A DNA stretch of 64,000 bases from contig CM070599.1 in NCBI GenBank assembly GCA_036346395.1, positions 33,533,232 to 33,597,231 of the forward strand, given 5' to 3'. Positions 12,598 through 23,561 of the stretch are shown piece after piece (positions within the stretch are counted from its first letter, which is position 1; each line of letters begins with the position of its first letter). The translations under genes were made by a program, and so were the position numbers. The DNA comes from Hsuehochloa calcarea. Its lineage: Eukaryota; Streptophyta; Magnoliopsida; Poales; Poaceae. The notes under the pieces are model-generated. The model saw nothing but the letters and a program-made list of their open reading frames with translations. It was not told the origin of the DNA and ran no database searches.

Positions 12598-13451
12598 AAC
12601 ATTTCGGCGTGTCTCTTCCTTGTGTGCGCACAGGGATATTTATGACCGCGAGAGTTGTGTGTGCCGTGTACCTGTTGCAATGCGTTTGTCAATTCAATCG
12701 CCCTACTTTTAGTGCTGCTTGTTGGAGGTGTCATCGGATCTTGTCCGGTACAGACTGGCATGTGGATTGCGATGCGGCGTTCCCGGGGGAGGGCAGTCCG
12801 GGCAGATCGCAGCGCAGGCAAGTAGAGGCGGCGACGGTGTGCTTGACTCCAAGACGCTCCAAACCGAGTGAAGATCCAAAAAAAAAAAAAAAAACCAATT
12901 GCTTTCTCATTCCATGTGTGTGTTTGGTGAAGGCATATTCTGCTCCATGCAGCTGAGAGCGAGTGGTGGCCTCACCTGGTGGGGTGTATGCTGCTTGATT
13001 AGGCTCTATCACTTGTGATTCATGGTGCATGGGAACAAAAGAACGGAATCCTTTTTGCTGTTGTGAGCACTCACTGGCGATCGAGGAAGCTCCCATCTGC
13101 CTGTTCCCAACGATGATTTGGCACCTGTCAGTATTTTAAGATGGCGTGTTTGTCATGCACGCAGGTGCGTAACATGCAAAAACAACCTGTCTTCATCCAT
13201 TTGTTGTTTGATTTGTCTGTTTGTTAATCTCTCCACAGTAGTGGAACCATGCTTTGTCAGTAGTGTGCGTATGTTAGTAATTCTTTTGAGTATATCTGTA
13301 ATAGGATGCCGTCAAGACTTGATTTGTTCAGTAAACAACCAAAATACAAGTCTTGGATACATGGCAGGCTCCAAAGGGCTCTCAACACCCGGCCTGCAGG
13401 ATCACTAACAGGCATCACTAATTACAACCCATAGAACCAGGCGCTGGCAGT
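12598..13451. other. Intergenic sequence with short ORFs only
   Basis: It starts with the right target duplication of the foldback element (12598-12607). Short ORFs at 12609-12956 and 13118-13408 have no recognisable domain and lie next to an A-run at 12877-12893. No exon structure was found. Confidence 0.4.
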
Positions 13452-13867
13452 TTTATCTGCGTCAACACTGCATAAACTAGCATTGCTATCTTCACCACCA
13501 TGATCACTGCAGTTTCAGTCTGAAGAAAGAATTACAAGTGGAAACTGGAAATATAACAAAAGTATAGTGAAACGAGTTTTCTTTTACATGCTAATTAACG
13601 ATTTAGAGCAGAGCTTAACAAAAATTGCAAACTCAACAACCATGTGCGATGTGTGTCGGTCGCTCTCTGTAGTCGAAGACGGAGGGACACATGGAGTGCG
13701 AGCTTAGCGGTGGTTTCTTCCTACTCTGATTTGTTTATTCCCCGTGTCATGCATGTTAGCCTGGCAAGAGGTTGGCGTCAATTATATATGCATCGTTGAA
13801 ACCTCTATGATTAGTAGACTACTAGATGTGCGTATCCTCTTGCTCGTATCGTGCTGTAATTGGCTAG
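13452..13867. repeat. Left copy of a 416-bp dispersed direct repeat
   Basis: The segment from TTTATCTG(C/T)GTCAA to GTAATTGGCTAG is repeated in the same orientation at 28374-28790 with scattered substitutions and a few small indels. Similarity ends sharply on the right (GGTAACACG here, CTACCACC in the other copy). It has no coding potential that I recognise. Confidence 0.85.
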
Positions 13868-14350
13868 GTAACACGCGAAAAATGCAAAACTAGTTTCCGC
13901 CCACGCGAAATGATAAAAATATTACTACAGACGTACCAACTGGCGAAATATGTCTCCTGCATGTGCCCTCCACACAACACCGGCCGGCGCGCCCGCCACT
14001 CGAACCCCTGTCGTGCGCCCACCATCCAGATCCCCTTGCCGTGCCCCCACCACCCAGACCCACCCTATCACACGCCCACCACCTACCACGCCCGGGAGCA
14101 CGGTTACGTCACTATCCCCCGTGCCACGGCCGTCGCCCCCTGCCTCCCCCTGCTGCGTACCCACCGCACTATATCGAATTAGGGTTTGCACCCAAATTAG
14201 GATTATTGCTTGTTTGTACATACGGATGACCATGAGCATTCCAGTAGCACGAAGATCCAATTGAAATATTGGAAAAGGGAAATATTAGGATTCCAGCATT
14301 GAAGGAAAGCTTTGGATTCTCATCGTTTTTGCCTTTTCGCGGTGGAATTC

Positions 14351-15722
14351 GGGTTTGCACCCACGTTGTTGTTATGATTGTAGTGTTTGCACAACCGATT
14401 TCTTTTGAAAAAGGGAACAAAATTTTAAATGCATAAATATTTTAAATAGACAAATATTTAGGAATTGATTTTGAAGACTTCGTAATGTAGTTGCAAATTA
14501 TATGATGCGTAGAGTTTGGTTACGTGCATTAGAAATGACAACGTGTACGAATTATCAAACCTATCTACATGTAGGATACATGTGCCTTGTTAGAATCGAA
14601 AAACAAGGTGGATCAGAACGAAGTTAGCCTTGAGGGCCCATTGGTGACTTCCCCTTGTCTCTTGCAGACCTGCGGGCGCGGCTAGTCCTGAAGGTAGCCC
14701 TGTACTGGAGACATGTAGCTGTAAGATGGAATTATGTTAGTAGAACGTAAGGCCAAGTTTTTGGCTCATTTGGCACTGTTTGGCGCCGCAAAAGCAAAAA
14801 TGGTGTCATCCGGACCGAAATGCCAAAATAGCACCTTGGACGTGCTGGTAGACGACATGTGTCACCTGCCACGTGACCGCCGCCTAACACAGGCCTGTCG
14901 TGCAGCCGCCGACCGACACAGGCCTGCCACGCCATGGTCGAGGTGATTCACCCCTACCGTGTGGTGGCTGAGCGGATTCACCCTACAATGCGGTGGTCGA
15001 GGGGATCCCTTGGTTCCGCGCCGTGGGGGCCCAGACCCCCCTGCCGCCCCATGGACACTCAGACTTCATGCACATATATCGTGGGGATTGCACTATTTTT
15101 TGGTACATGTGATAATGCAAAGTAAGGCATACAAGAAAAGTGCATGATTTCAAGTGGCCCATCTGGAATTCAAGTTTTTGACTTATTAGACACTGTTTAG
15201 CATCACATTAGCAAAAATAGCCATGTTTGGAGCAAAACGACAAAATATTTTGCGTTTAGGGTTGGCACGTGCGTTGTTTTTATGATTGTAGTGTTTGTAG
15301 AACCAACTCCTTTAAAAAACAAAATGAAATTTGAAATAGACGAAATATTTTGGAATTAAATTTGAAAGAATTCATAATGTATTTGCGAATTACATGGTGC
15401 ACAAGGTTTGGTTACGTTCATTCGAAATGACAGCATGCACGAATCAACAAACCAAAAAACACCTAGGATACATGTGCGCTTTTTGGAATTGGAAAAAGGT
15501 ACATCAGAACAAAGTTAATTATTCTTGGTGGTCCATCGGTGTCTTTCTCTTGTCTCTTGCAGACCCGCGGCAGCGGCCAGTCCCGAAGGCAGCCCATCAT
15601 TTGGCTTTGAAGTTCTCCCACCCTAGAGGATTACCGAGACTTCGGCCAGCCCTTGATGGGACAATCGGTGCCTTCCCCTTATCTCCCACAAACCCGCGGA
15701 TGCGGCCAGTCCTGAAGGAAGT
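14351..15722. repeat. Duplicated segments (about 340 bp, twice, plus a partial third)
   Basis: The block 14351-14700 (from GGGTTTGCACCCACGTTG to CCTGAAGGTAGCCC) recurs at 15258-15595 with perhaps 75-80% identity. A third partial copy of its right end lies at 15662-15722. The intervening phrase AAGTTTTTGGCTCATTTGGC near 14752 also has a counterpart near 15171. The offset between the main copies is 907 bp. It is probably part of a repeat or transposon flank related to the GRF remnant that follows. Confidence 0.7.
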
Positions 15723-15779
15723 CCTAGATGGTGAGACGGGCTAGAAGATGAAATGATGTTAGCAAAACGTAAGGCCAAA

Positions 15780-16450
15780 TCAATATTCATGATGCAATTG
15801 AGCATAACTTAACTCTTCGATCCACTGTGTGCTTAGGCGACGGGGAGTGCTAGGAAAGTCATCTATCTTACTTGCAGGAGCCTTCTCCTTGTCCATCGCG
15901 CACTTTGCCTGGTCCTCCTCTACGTGTTGTTCAGGGGTCATCCACCACCACCAAAGTTTCTTGGGCTCCACCTATGCCTTTTCAATGGTGTCGGGTACAT
16001 AAGGTTTCCAACATTGGAATACCTCGGGTGGCAACGCGTATTTGAACATGTAGTTCTGCTGGATGAAAGCTCTATCGTACTTGTCCGGGCTGTCGATCCA
16101 TTGGAAGAAGAAGCAACACTCCTCCGGTTGTCATTATGCTTAGATAAAGTTAGAGATATGTGGAATGCAATGTAAAATGCAAAAAAATTGGTGTGTGCAT
16201 GATATTCTCTTACACAAATATCCCACACGTGTAGTACACTTGGGCGGCGGGCGCCGGGTGTATGGACTAAATGATCCTAGACGGGTTTTTTGCAGTCGCA
16301 CTGCTGGCATAAAGACTCCAGAGGTACATGCGCATGCTTCATGGAACAATTTGGGTAGGTTTTCATCTTCCCGACAATCCGCTTTCGCTTCTACGGCATC
16401 TTCGCATAGCCCAACATCTCCAAGGTCGACTTAGTGTCCCCCTCCTTTTT
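15780..16450 (-). pseudogene. Remnant of a GRF-type zinc-finger protein gene
   Basis: On the minus strand the peptide ECCFFFQWID is encoded at 16118-16092. It is the C-terminal signature of GRF zinc fingers (C..FFQWID). The frame continues as DKYDRAFIQQNYMFKYALP and so on to a TAG near 15977, then an open stretch containing EPKKLWWWWMTPEQ to 15780. Upstream, at about 16340-16230, a cysteine-containing segment (LCQQCDCKKP) could be the first half of the finger, but it is separated by stops and frame changes. A GTAAGA...AAG intron may lie at about 16215-16140. Such proteins are abundant, poorly characterised families in grass genomes, often spread with transposons. It is probably not functional. 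Confidence 0.5.
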
Positions 16451-16629
16451 CTCTGTTGTGCGAAACAAGTTGGAGTGAAGTGTTGGCTGTGGTGGTGTAG
16501 TTTATCATGTAGCTCTCTTCTCCTTCCTTTTATAAGCGGATAGGGTGGAGTGTTGAGGGTGGAAATTATGACGAATGGCAGGGTTGGATAGCTGGTGAGT
16601 GGTGTCTACTCACTACAAAAAAGGTTGGA

Positions 16630-17115
16630 TTGTGTTGTCATTTGGTTCTAAAAAGGTGTCTTGGCATTGTGTGGTCAATTCATTTTGAAAATGTGGGATG
16701 GTTGTTGAATGCTGTGTACTCACAGCGAAAAGCTAGCCCGTGTTGTCATTTTGGTATGAAAATATGTCCTGGCAGTGTGTGGTCAATTCGTTCTAAAAAT
16801 GTAGGATGGCTGGTGAATCCTGCGTACTCACTATGAAAAGTTAGCCCGTGTTGTGATTTCAGCCTAAAAAGGTGTCCTGACAGTGTGTGGTTAATTCGTT
16901 CTGAAAAGGTGAGATGACTATTGAGTGGTGTGTACTCACTGTGAAAAGTTGGTCCGTGTGGTCATTTCGGTCTGAAAAGGTGTCATAGCAGCGTGTGATC
17001 AATTCATTCTGAAAAGGTGGGATGGCTAGTGAGTGGTGTGTAGTCAGTGCGAAAAGCTAGTTCGGGTAGTCGTTTCGGTTTGAAAAGGTGTCATGGCAAG
17101 GTGTTGTTAATTATT
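16630..17115. repeat. Satellite-like array with an exact 108-bp period
   Basis: The landmark GTGTGGTCAATT (or a close variant) begins at 16669, 16777, 16885, 16993 and 17101, a spacing of exactly 108 bp each time. Other landmarks (GTACTCAC, GCGAAAAGCTAG, GAAAAGGTGTC) keep the same phase. The copies differ by point changes but almost no indels. The period is a multiple of three, yet stops occur in the copies, so I do not call it coding. Confidence 0.9.
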
Positions 17116-17368
17116 TCTGAGAAAGGTGGCGTGAAAAGGTGTAATGGCATTGTCATGTGAATTTTGGTATTGTAATGCTATGCAAAATATGGTACTTACA
17201 TTTTGGTTGTTATTGTATTGTTGTAGTGTAATGTTATGAGTTTATGCTGAATATTGTAATGCAATTATCCCTTTTCATGTTATGTGCATAAAAACCTAGT
17301 CGTTGAAAGTTAAAGTCCACTTGCAATTCATACAAATGTCGCACAACATAAGCGATACAACATCATGG

Positions 17369-17395
17369 ATACATACATACATACATACATATACA
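17369..17395. repeat. (CATA)n microsatellite
   Basis: About six CATA/TACA units in a row, followed by ATACATAATT. Confidence 0.9.
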
Positions 17396-17427
17396 TAATT
17401 TATACAATCTGATTTCGCTGAGGTCTG

Positions 17428-17703
17428 TTATGAAGAAAGTACATGCGCAATGCAAAGAAGTTCACTCGCTTGAGTCACTCTATGCTCGTTGTGCCTGCGT
17501 CTGAGTCTGCGTCCTGGTCTTGCGATGAGCATGTCAAGTGTGGTACATGAACCGGTCCGAGAGTGTGTCTCTGTGCGGAGAACGTAGGGAGACCGTTGCA
17601 TTGGCTGAGGTGCTTTAGCAAGCTGACTCTGGACAAGCCGAGTCTGTCTAGTCCCAGTGTTGTCCAGCTGGACTATGCCAAACTGGCTACCACCTGCAAT
17701 CAT
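17428..17703 (-). other. Open frame of 91 codons, unknown
   Basis: The minus-strand frame runs from an ATG at 17703 and ends in an Arg-rich stretch (RPGRRLRRRHNE). It has no recognisable domain. It may be the displaced tail of the GRF/plant-mobile-domain type remnant nearby, or it may be chance. Confidence 0.25.
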
Positions 17704-17824
17704 ATTTGTAATAAATGACTACATGAATATGCAAGTATTGGCCCCAAGCAACGCTATCGTTCACCATGTGTAACTCCCATACGCTCTGCTCTGCCCTGCC
17801 CTGCCCTCCCCTATTCGTGTAGAT

Positions 17825-18310
17825 GATGACTAAATAATTACGGTTACTTAATTATGCGTAATTAAGTATGACTAATTAATTACACCTAGTTAAGTACAAA
17901 AAATAATTACGATTAAATAACTACGACTAAGTAATCACGACTACTTAATTACACCTAATTAAGTATGATGAAAATAATTATGACTAAATAACTATGACTA
18001 ATTAATTACGACTACTTAATTACACCTAATTAAGTATGATAAATTAATTACAATTAATTACTTACAACTAATTAATTATGACTACTTAATTATGCCTAAT
18101 TAAGTACAATTAAATTAATTATGACTAATTACTTACAATTAAAATAATTACAACTAAATAACTACGACTGAATAATTAAGACTACTTAATTCTACCTAAT
18201 CAATTATGACTAATTACTTACTATTAAAATAACTACTACTCGTTAATTATGACTACTTAATTACGCCTAATGAATTATGACTAAATTAATCATAACTACT
18301 TAAACGCTAA
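17825..18310. repeat. AT-rich minisatellite built on TTAATTA/TAATTAAG
   Basis: The phrase CTACTTAATTACACCTAATT or a close variant starts at about 17843, 17941, 18012, 18082, 18182 and 18253. The spacings are mostly about 70 bp, with two of about 100 bp. Each unit contains the self-complementary words TTAATTAA or TAATTA and the framing words GACTAAATAA and CTACGACTA. It is noncoding. Confidence 0.8.
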
Positions 18311-18639
18311 TTACACGGTTACTTAACATAATGCATACAGTAAAAACGCTACCCCTCGCGTGGTCCCCCTCAGACACTACGACAAACAAAAACAAGGGCA
18401 AGTTGAAATCCTTTATTTATTTGCTAGTTGAAAATCTCATCATCTGCATTTTATTTGAATTTATATTAAAAGCTTAATATGGACTTTAAAGATAAAATAA
18501 TTTAATATGATTAATTCCAACATCAACAATTGTCAAAACTATTTTATTTAGATTCTATATGCTTGGATATATTTTATAAAATTTTCTAAAATTTTTCCAA
18601 GATCATTTGCTATTTTCTATTTGCTATTTGCATTTTCTT

Positions 18640-21618
18640 GATTTATTAAAAAGAAAAATCTATTTAAATCCCTCGGAACAGTGCTGGGTCGAAGCCCAAC
18701 ACTATTCCCGCACGACAACCCATATTTTGCTCGCTCGCGCCTTCCTCCGTTGGATGTGCAACGCGTGCCCCTCATTTTGATCGGACGCTCGCGCTCAACC
18801 CCGCCTTCCTCCGTTGGATGTTCGCCGCATGGCCTCGCCATCGATCTCGCTCGCCGCTTCGCGCCACGCTGCCGCCAGTGGGACCATCACCGAGTCATCG
18901 CTCATGAGTCTTCTTCTTCTCGCGCCCGCGCATTCGTCCGCCATTGACGAAGCTTGAAGCTTCGTCCAACAAAACCGATTCGGTTGCTGATTATTCGCGC
19001 CGACCCCACCAAATCGTATCTCTGTTTATTCCTTATCTTTTCCAAACCGAATCAAACCCCGAATCCCTCTCAATCTCCGAGAATCAAGGATTTCAAAACC
19101 CTACTGCTTGAACTCGAATTGGGGTTTCCACCCGGCCCCCGGACCTATAAATACCCCTTAGATCACCCAGCCGCGCAACCCGTAGCCGCCACCCTCGTCT
19201 CCCCGATCGCTCTAGCGCCGCCGCAATCCAAGATTTTGGGTTTCCGGCCGAGCTTCTTCTCCGGCGAATTGCGGCGCCGTCGTTGTCGCCCTTACCCCAC
19301 CGACTGCACCACCGTGATCAGTAAGGTCCCAGTTACCTCGTGCGCCCCTCCTCGTCGCCGGAGCTTCACCGGAGCACACTTCCGACAAAATCCAAAGCTC
19401 CACGGCCGCTTCTTCCGCCGCCGCCGCCGCTGCTGCTGGGCCATCGGTAAGGGCACCCCGAAAGCGTAATAGCACGGGGAATAATCCGGTACCCTTCGCC
19501 GCCGATGACTCGCCGCCAAACGTCGGTGACCATCGGGTCCCGAGCACCGCCGCCGTCGTCCAGCTCAGCGCCAGCATCAGCCTCGGTGCTGGTGTGGCAG
19601 CCGCGTGGCGTCAAATCAGCGCCAACACACGCGCACGTGGTTCAGTCCACCGTGCCAGATCTGACTTGGCTCGATGAACCCAGTTCACTGTGAGCCCAGT
19701 TACTGACATGTGGGGCCCACATGTTAGATTTCTTTTAAATCTATTTCTTTTTTTGAAAATTCTCGGCTGACGCAAGCATTGCGCAATAATCTGATTTTCC
19801 TTTATAGAAATAATTTGGGAAATCAAATTAAAATCCAAATTAGGGTTTTAATTATTTTTCCAATCTTCTAAAGCCCATAACTTTTGCATCCGACCTCCGA
19901 TTGAGCCCATTCGAATTTGTAAATTCATATAAAATCAAGATCTATTTAATGGTGAATTTTATTTTATTTTTGGATTTCGTTTTGCCTCTGTTATTTATTT
20001 ATTTTTGTTTCTTTTGTATCGTTTGCGAGTAGACGTCGATACTTCGGGAAATTTTGGAGAAGAAGGAGCACCTCAAGATCAAGACCAGTACCTAGATCTA
20101 TTCCAAGGCAAGTTATACTTTTGATCATATTGAACCCAGTTTTCAAAATACTTTGTTTCAATGTATTGCATTCTAATTCAAGTATGTATTTAAATGCTTT
20201 TGTGATAGTTATTAATCCAAATTGTTATATCCACCTTGTCTTTTGTATGCCATTATCTTTGTCACCCTAGGTTGGTTTATTACTAGTTGGTATTATCATA
20301 GCACCAACGTGGGTTGGTTAGATACGAGTAGATTGCTTAGTCATGCCACGAGTCATCATTTCATGTGAGTCGCAATCATGAACTTGATTGATGGAATATG
20401 GAACTGTGTGATAAAACTGTGTGTTGTGTGCTATTACTCGTTGATGGCATGTGTTGCACTTAATCAACAGGGTGAGAAAAGATTTAGACTGAGGCAAGTG
20501 GTGGATCTGTGTGATTGGTGGAGCTGTGTGCTATAAACTTTGTGATTTGAGTTAAAACTGGAAGTCTTGCCTTAGTCAATTAAGGACTTAACTTTGTGCG
20601 CCATTGAACTTGGCCTTACTGTACGACCACATGCCTAGTATGGGTTGGGCCTAACTTAGTAAGTTATGGAGTCTTGACATTGACAACTCAGGTTGTATTT
20701 AAACTGTGTGATGGGGGAGGTGTGATATGTCACATCATGAGGCCCGGTCATCTCCATCCATTCTCCCAACGATGTGTGTCGTGAACCAAACGCGTGTGTA
20801 TCGGTTGGCCTACAGAAAGCACATCGGGAGTGTCATTGTTTGAGATGAAGTCCCTGAAAGGTTTTGTTGTGATCAACTCTGATCCGGTTGATTTCATCGT
20901 GTGGGTAAAGTGTACAACCTCTGCAGAGTGTTTAAACCAATCTATTCGAATAGCCGCGTCCTCGGTTATGGACATGCTTGAGAATTTCACACGAGGGGTA
21001 GATTTTCATAAAACAAATGGGAAAGGTCAGCTGTGTGAGATAACTTGTACAACTGTGTGAATAACTTGTTTAGACTGTGTGTCCTTTGTGAAACCAATTG
21101 TTAAATTAATATTCTTTAATTGTTTTCAATTATGTTTTCAATCTATTATTTGTATTCAATTGCAAATGTTGCATTTCCGCAAAATAACCACAGGAGCCAT
21201 TTCTTTGGAATAAGCCATCATGTATAAATGTATTCTGTGGTATGACTTGCGAGTTCGGTGTGTACTCACTCTTGCTAAACAAATCAACAGAAGTGGAGGA
21301 GTCATCGCCTGCTTTTGAAGAAGAGTTCTACGAAGGTTGATCGTTAGGGTCTTGATCCCAGTCAATTCCCTGTGGTAAATTGATGGGAGTCCACTGGAGT
21401 TTACTTCGTTTCCGCTGTAGTTTATTCTTTATTGTCAGCCTTGCATGGCTTAATAAATGTAAAACTCGACCATAAGGTCCCAACAGTTATTTGTTATCCA
21501 AAGTACTCGTTTATGCTTATATTCGTTGTATGGATGTGATATTTCATCGATGTTGACACTGTGTGCACTAGCGTGATCCTGGACTAGTGCAGAATACACA
21601 GAGGGTCCAGATTCGACA
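18640..21618 (+). mobile_element. Probable long gypsy-type LTR (solo or partial)
   Basis: There is no coding sequence over about 3 kb. A TATA box (CCTATAAATACCCC, about 19143-19156) sits in a GC-rich promoter-like part, and AATAAATGTAAAA near 21450 looks like a polyadenylation region. The sequence ends at a CA directly against the Copia LTR at 21619. Several-kilobase LTRs with this arrangement are known from Tekay/Del and related Ty3-gypsy families in grasses. No matching second LTR, primer-binding site or pol lies in the window. The left boundary is uncertain (between 18330 and 18660). Confidence 0.4.
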
Positions 21619-22629
21619 CATGTGCATGTGCTAAAACTGATTAGTCCCACATGGAGAGTTGAAGGGGAGTAACACCACTTTATAAGGTGGAACGTTGTAG
21701 TCCCCTTGTGGAATTGGAGGAAGCCAACACACGCGTGAGCTCGCTCGCCTCGCCTCGCCGAGCCGTGCAGTGCCGTGCCGAGCTGAGCCGAAAGGAGAGC
21801 GCAGCCGCGCGAAGTGCGTGCGCGCGTGCGCAGCGTGTGCGCAGCGCGCGCAGTGTGTGTGCGTGCAGCGCAGCGCACGCATGCACATCAGTGCGACGCG
21901 CTTTTTCTTTATCTATTCGAAAATCGAAACGCACCTACTCGGAGTAATGGAATTAACGAAGGTTCAGTTACCAGTGAGTTATGGCTACGGTTTGCACTGG
22001 TTGATGGCAACCGTTTCCTCTGGTCTCTGTCTCTTCATTTTTGGCTTTTGGCTATTACAGGAATAGAGGTTTGTTTGTGTTCTTTTGCTTCTTCCAATTC
22101 ACTTCCACGAGAGACTAAGTGATATACTCGGGTCTGTTGCTGTTGTCTCTGGCAATCTCCATCCCGCAAGGCACGTGCAAGGTCGAACCGGGAGAGCAGG
22201 CCTCCGGAACCCCGTCCTTGAAGGCTTGCACGAGCGAGGACGAATAAGGTTTTTGGGGAGCGTTCGTGCGACTGCTCGCTGCTTCGTCTTCATCTGATCG
22301 CTGTTTCTTCATCATCTGATCCTCTGCATCAACTACACGACTACTACCACTACGCCATGGCGAACGACGACCTCACTAGGGCTTCTGCTACTGCTACTTC
22401 TTCCACTGGATGTGGGTATGTCTATTTCATACTTATTGCTTGGTTTGTTTTATCATCTACTGCTAATCTAAACACTGAGATATGAATGCTAGTTTATGTT
22501 CTTCTGGAAATTCGTACGACTATGGTGTTCATGCTTATTTGTTTTATGAAAAAGACTAGAGTATTGTTCATGATTCATCTAGTATATTTCTGGATTAAAG
22601 TAATTTGAAAAATGCTTATATTTTCAACA
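21619..22629 (+). repeat. 5' LTR of the Copia element (5'-truncated)
   Basis: It aligns with 27136-28048 from CATGTGCATGTGCTAAAACTG to TTCAACA. It contains a TTTATAAG box (about 21679) and a GC-rich GCGTGC-type tract (21734-21905) that is about 90 bp longer than in the 3' LTR. Confidence 0.85.
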
Positions 22630-22640
22630 ATCAAAAAACC

Positions 22641-23561
22641 TTATTCTATGCATTTTTCGTCAACTGACTTTGCTGCTGCGCTAAAACCCTCTGAGTTCGA
22701 TGGTGCGAACTACAAGAGGTGACGCACCAAGATGGTGCTTTGGCTAACTTCTATGAACGTTTTCCATGTGGCAAACGGCAAACCTGAAGAAACACTTACT
22801 CCTGAACAGGAGCAAGCGTTCGAGGCTGCTGATAACCTTTTTAAAGGTGTCGTGGTTAGCGTTCTTGGTGAGAAGTTAATCGATGCATACATGGTGATTA
22901 AAACTGGAAAAGAGATGTGGGATGCACTCGAGACCAAGTTTGGGGTTTCGGATGCAGGTAGTGAACTGTATCTCATGGAGCAATATCATGACTATAGAAT
23001 GGTTGATGGCCGTTCTGTAGTTGAGCAGGCTCATGAGATACAATCCATGGCCACAGAACTTGAGCATTTCAAGTGTGTGTTACCGGACAAGTTTATCGCG
23101 GGGGGTATTATTGCTAAGCTTCCTCCTTCTTGGAGGAATTTTGCTACTTCTCTGAAACATAAGAGACAAGAGTTTTCTGTTGAAAATCTCATTGGGTCTC
23201 TTAATGTTGAAGAGAAGGCGAGAGCAAAAGATACACACACTAGAGGTAATGAGGGACATTCTAGTGCCAATATGGTGCAGAAGAAGAATGGTCAAGCTCA
23301 AAAGTTCAAATGCAAGAACAAGATTGCACAAACAACTAGCTTCAAGAAGAAGAAGAAAAACACAAAGGATGGCCTTTGCTTTGTGTGTGGCGAATCTGAT
23401 CATTGGGCCAAGAATTACAGCCAACGCAAAGGTGGAAAGAATCAGCAAGGGCATAATTCCAAGTCTGCTAATGTTGTTGTTGGTACCACTGAGACGGGAA
23501 CTTCAGGGTATGGTAATTTACTACTATTCTTTCCGTATGTCATTCTACCGATTGGTGGATA
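22641..23561 (+). pseudogene. Copia gag remnant
   Basis: The frame can be followed from the ATG at about 22648, with a TGA at 22720-22722 (ACAAGAGGTGACGCAC), so the longest open part runs 22732-23562. It shows the UBN2/Copia gag domain and a Lys-rich stretch. The zinc knuckle CFVCGESDHWAKNY has the fourth ligand of the usual CCHC pattern replaced by Tyr. The gag frame then runs off relative to the protease frame. Gag would form the virus-like particle; this copy is defective. Confidence 0.85.

Noticed and set aside
17825..18310. Regularly spaced palindromic repeats resembling a CRISPR array
   Set aside because: Spacing is irregular, the units are AT-rich tandem repeats without unique spacers, and the genome is a plant nuclear one.
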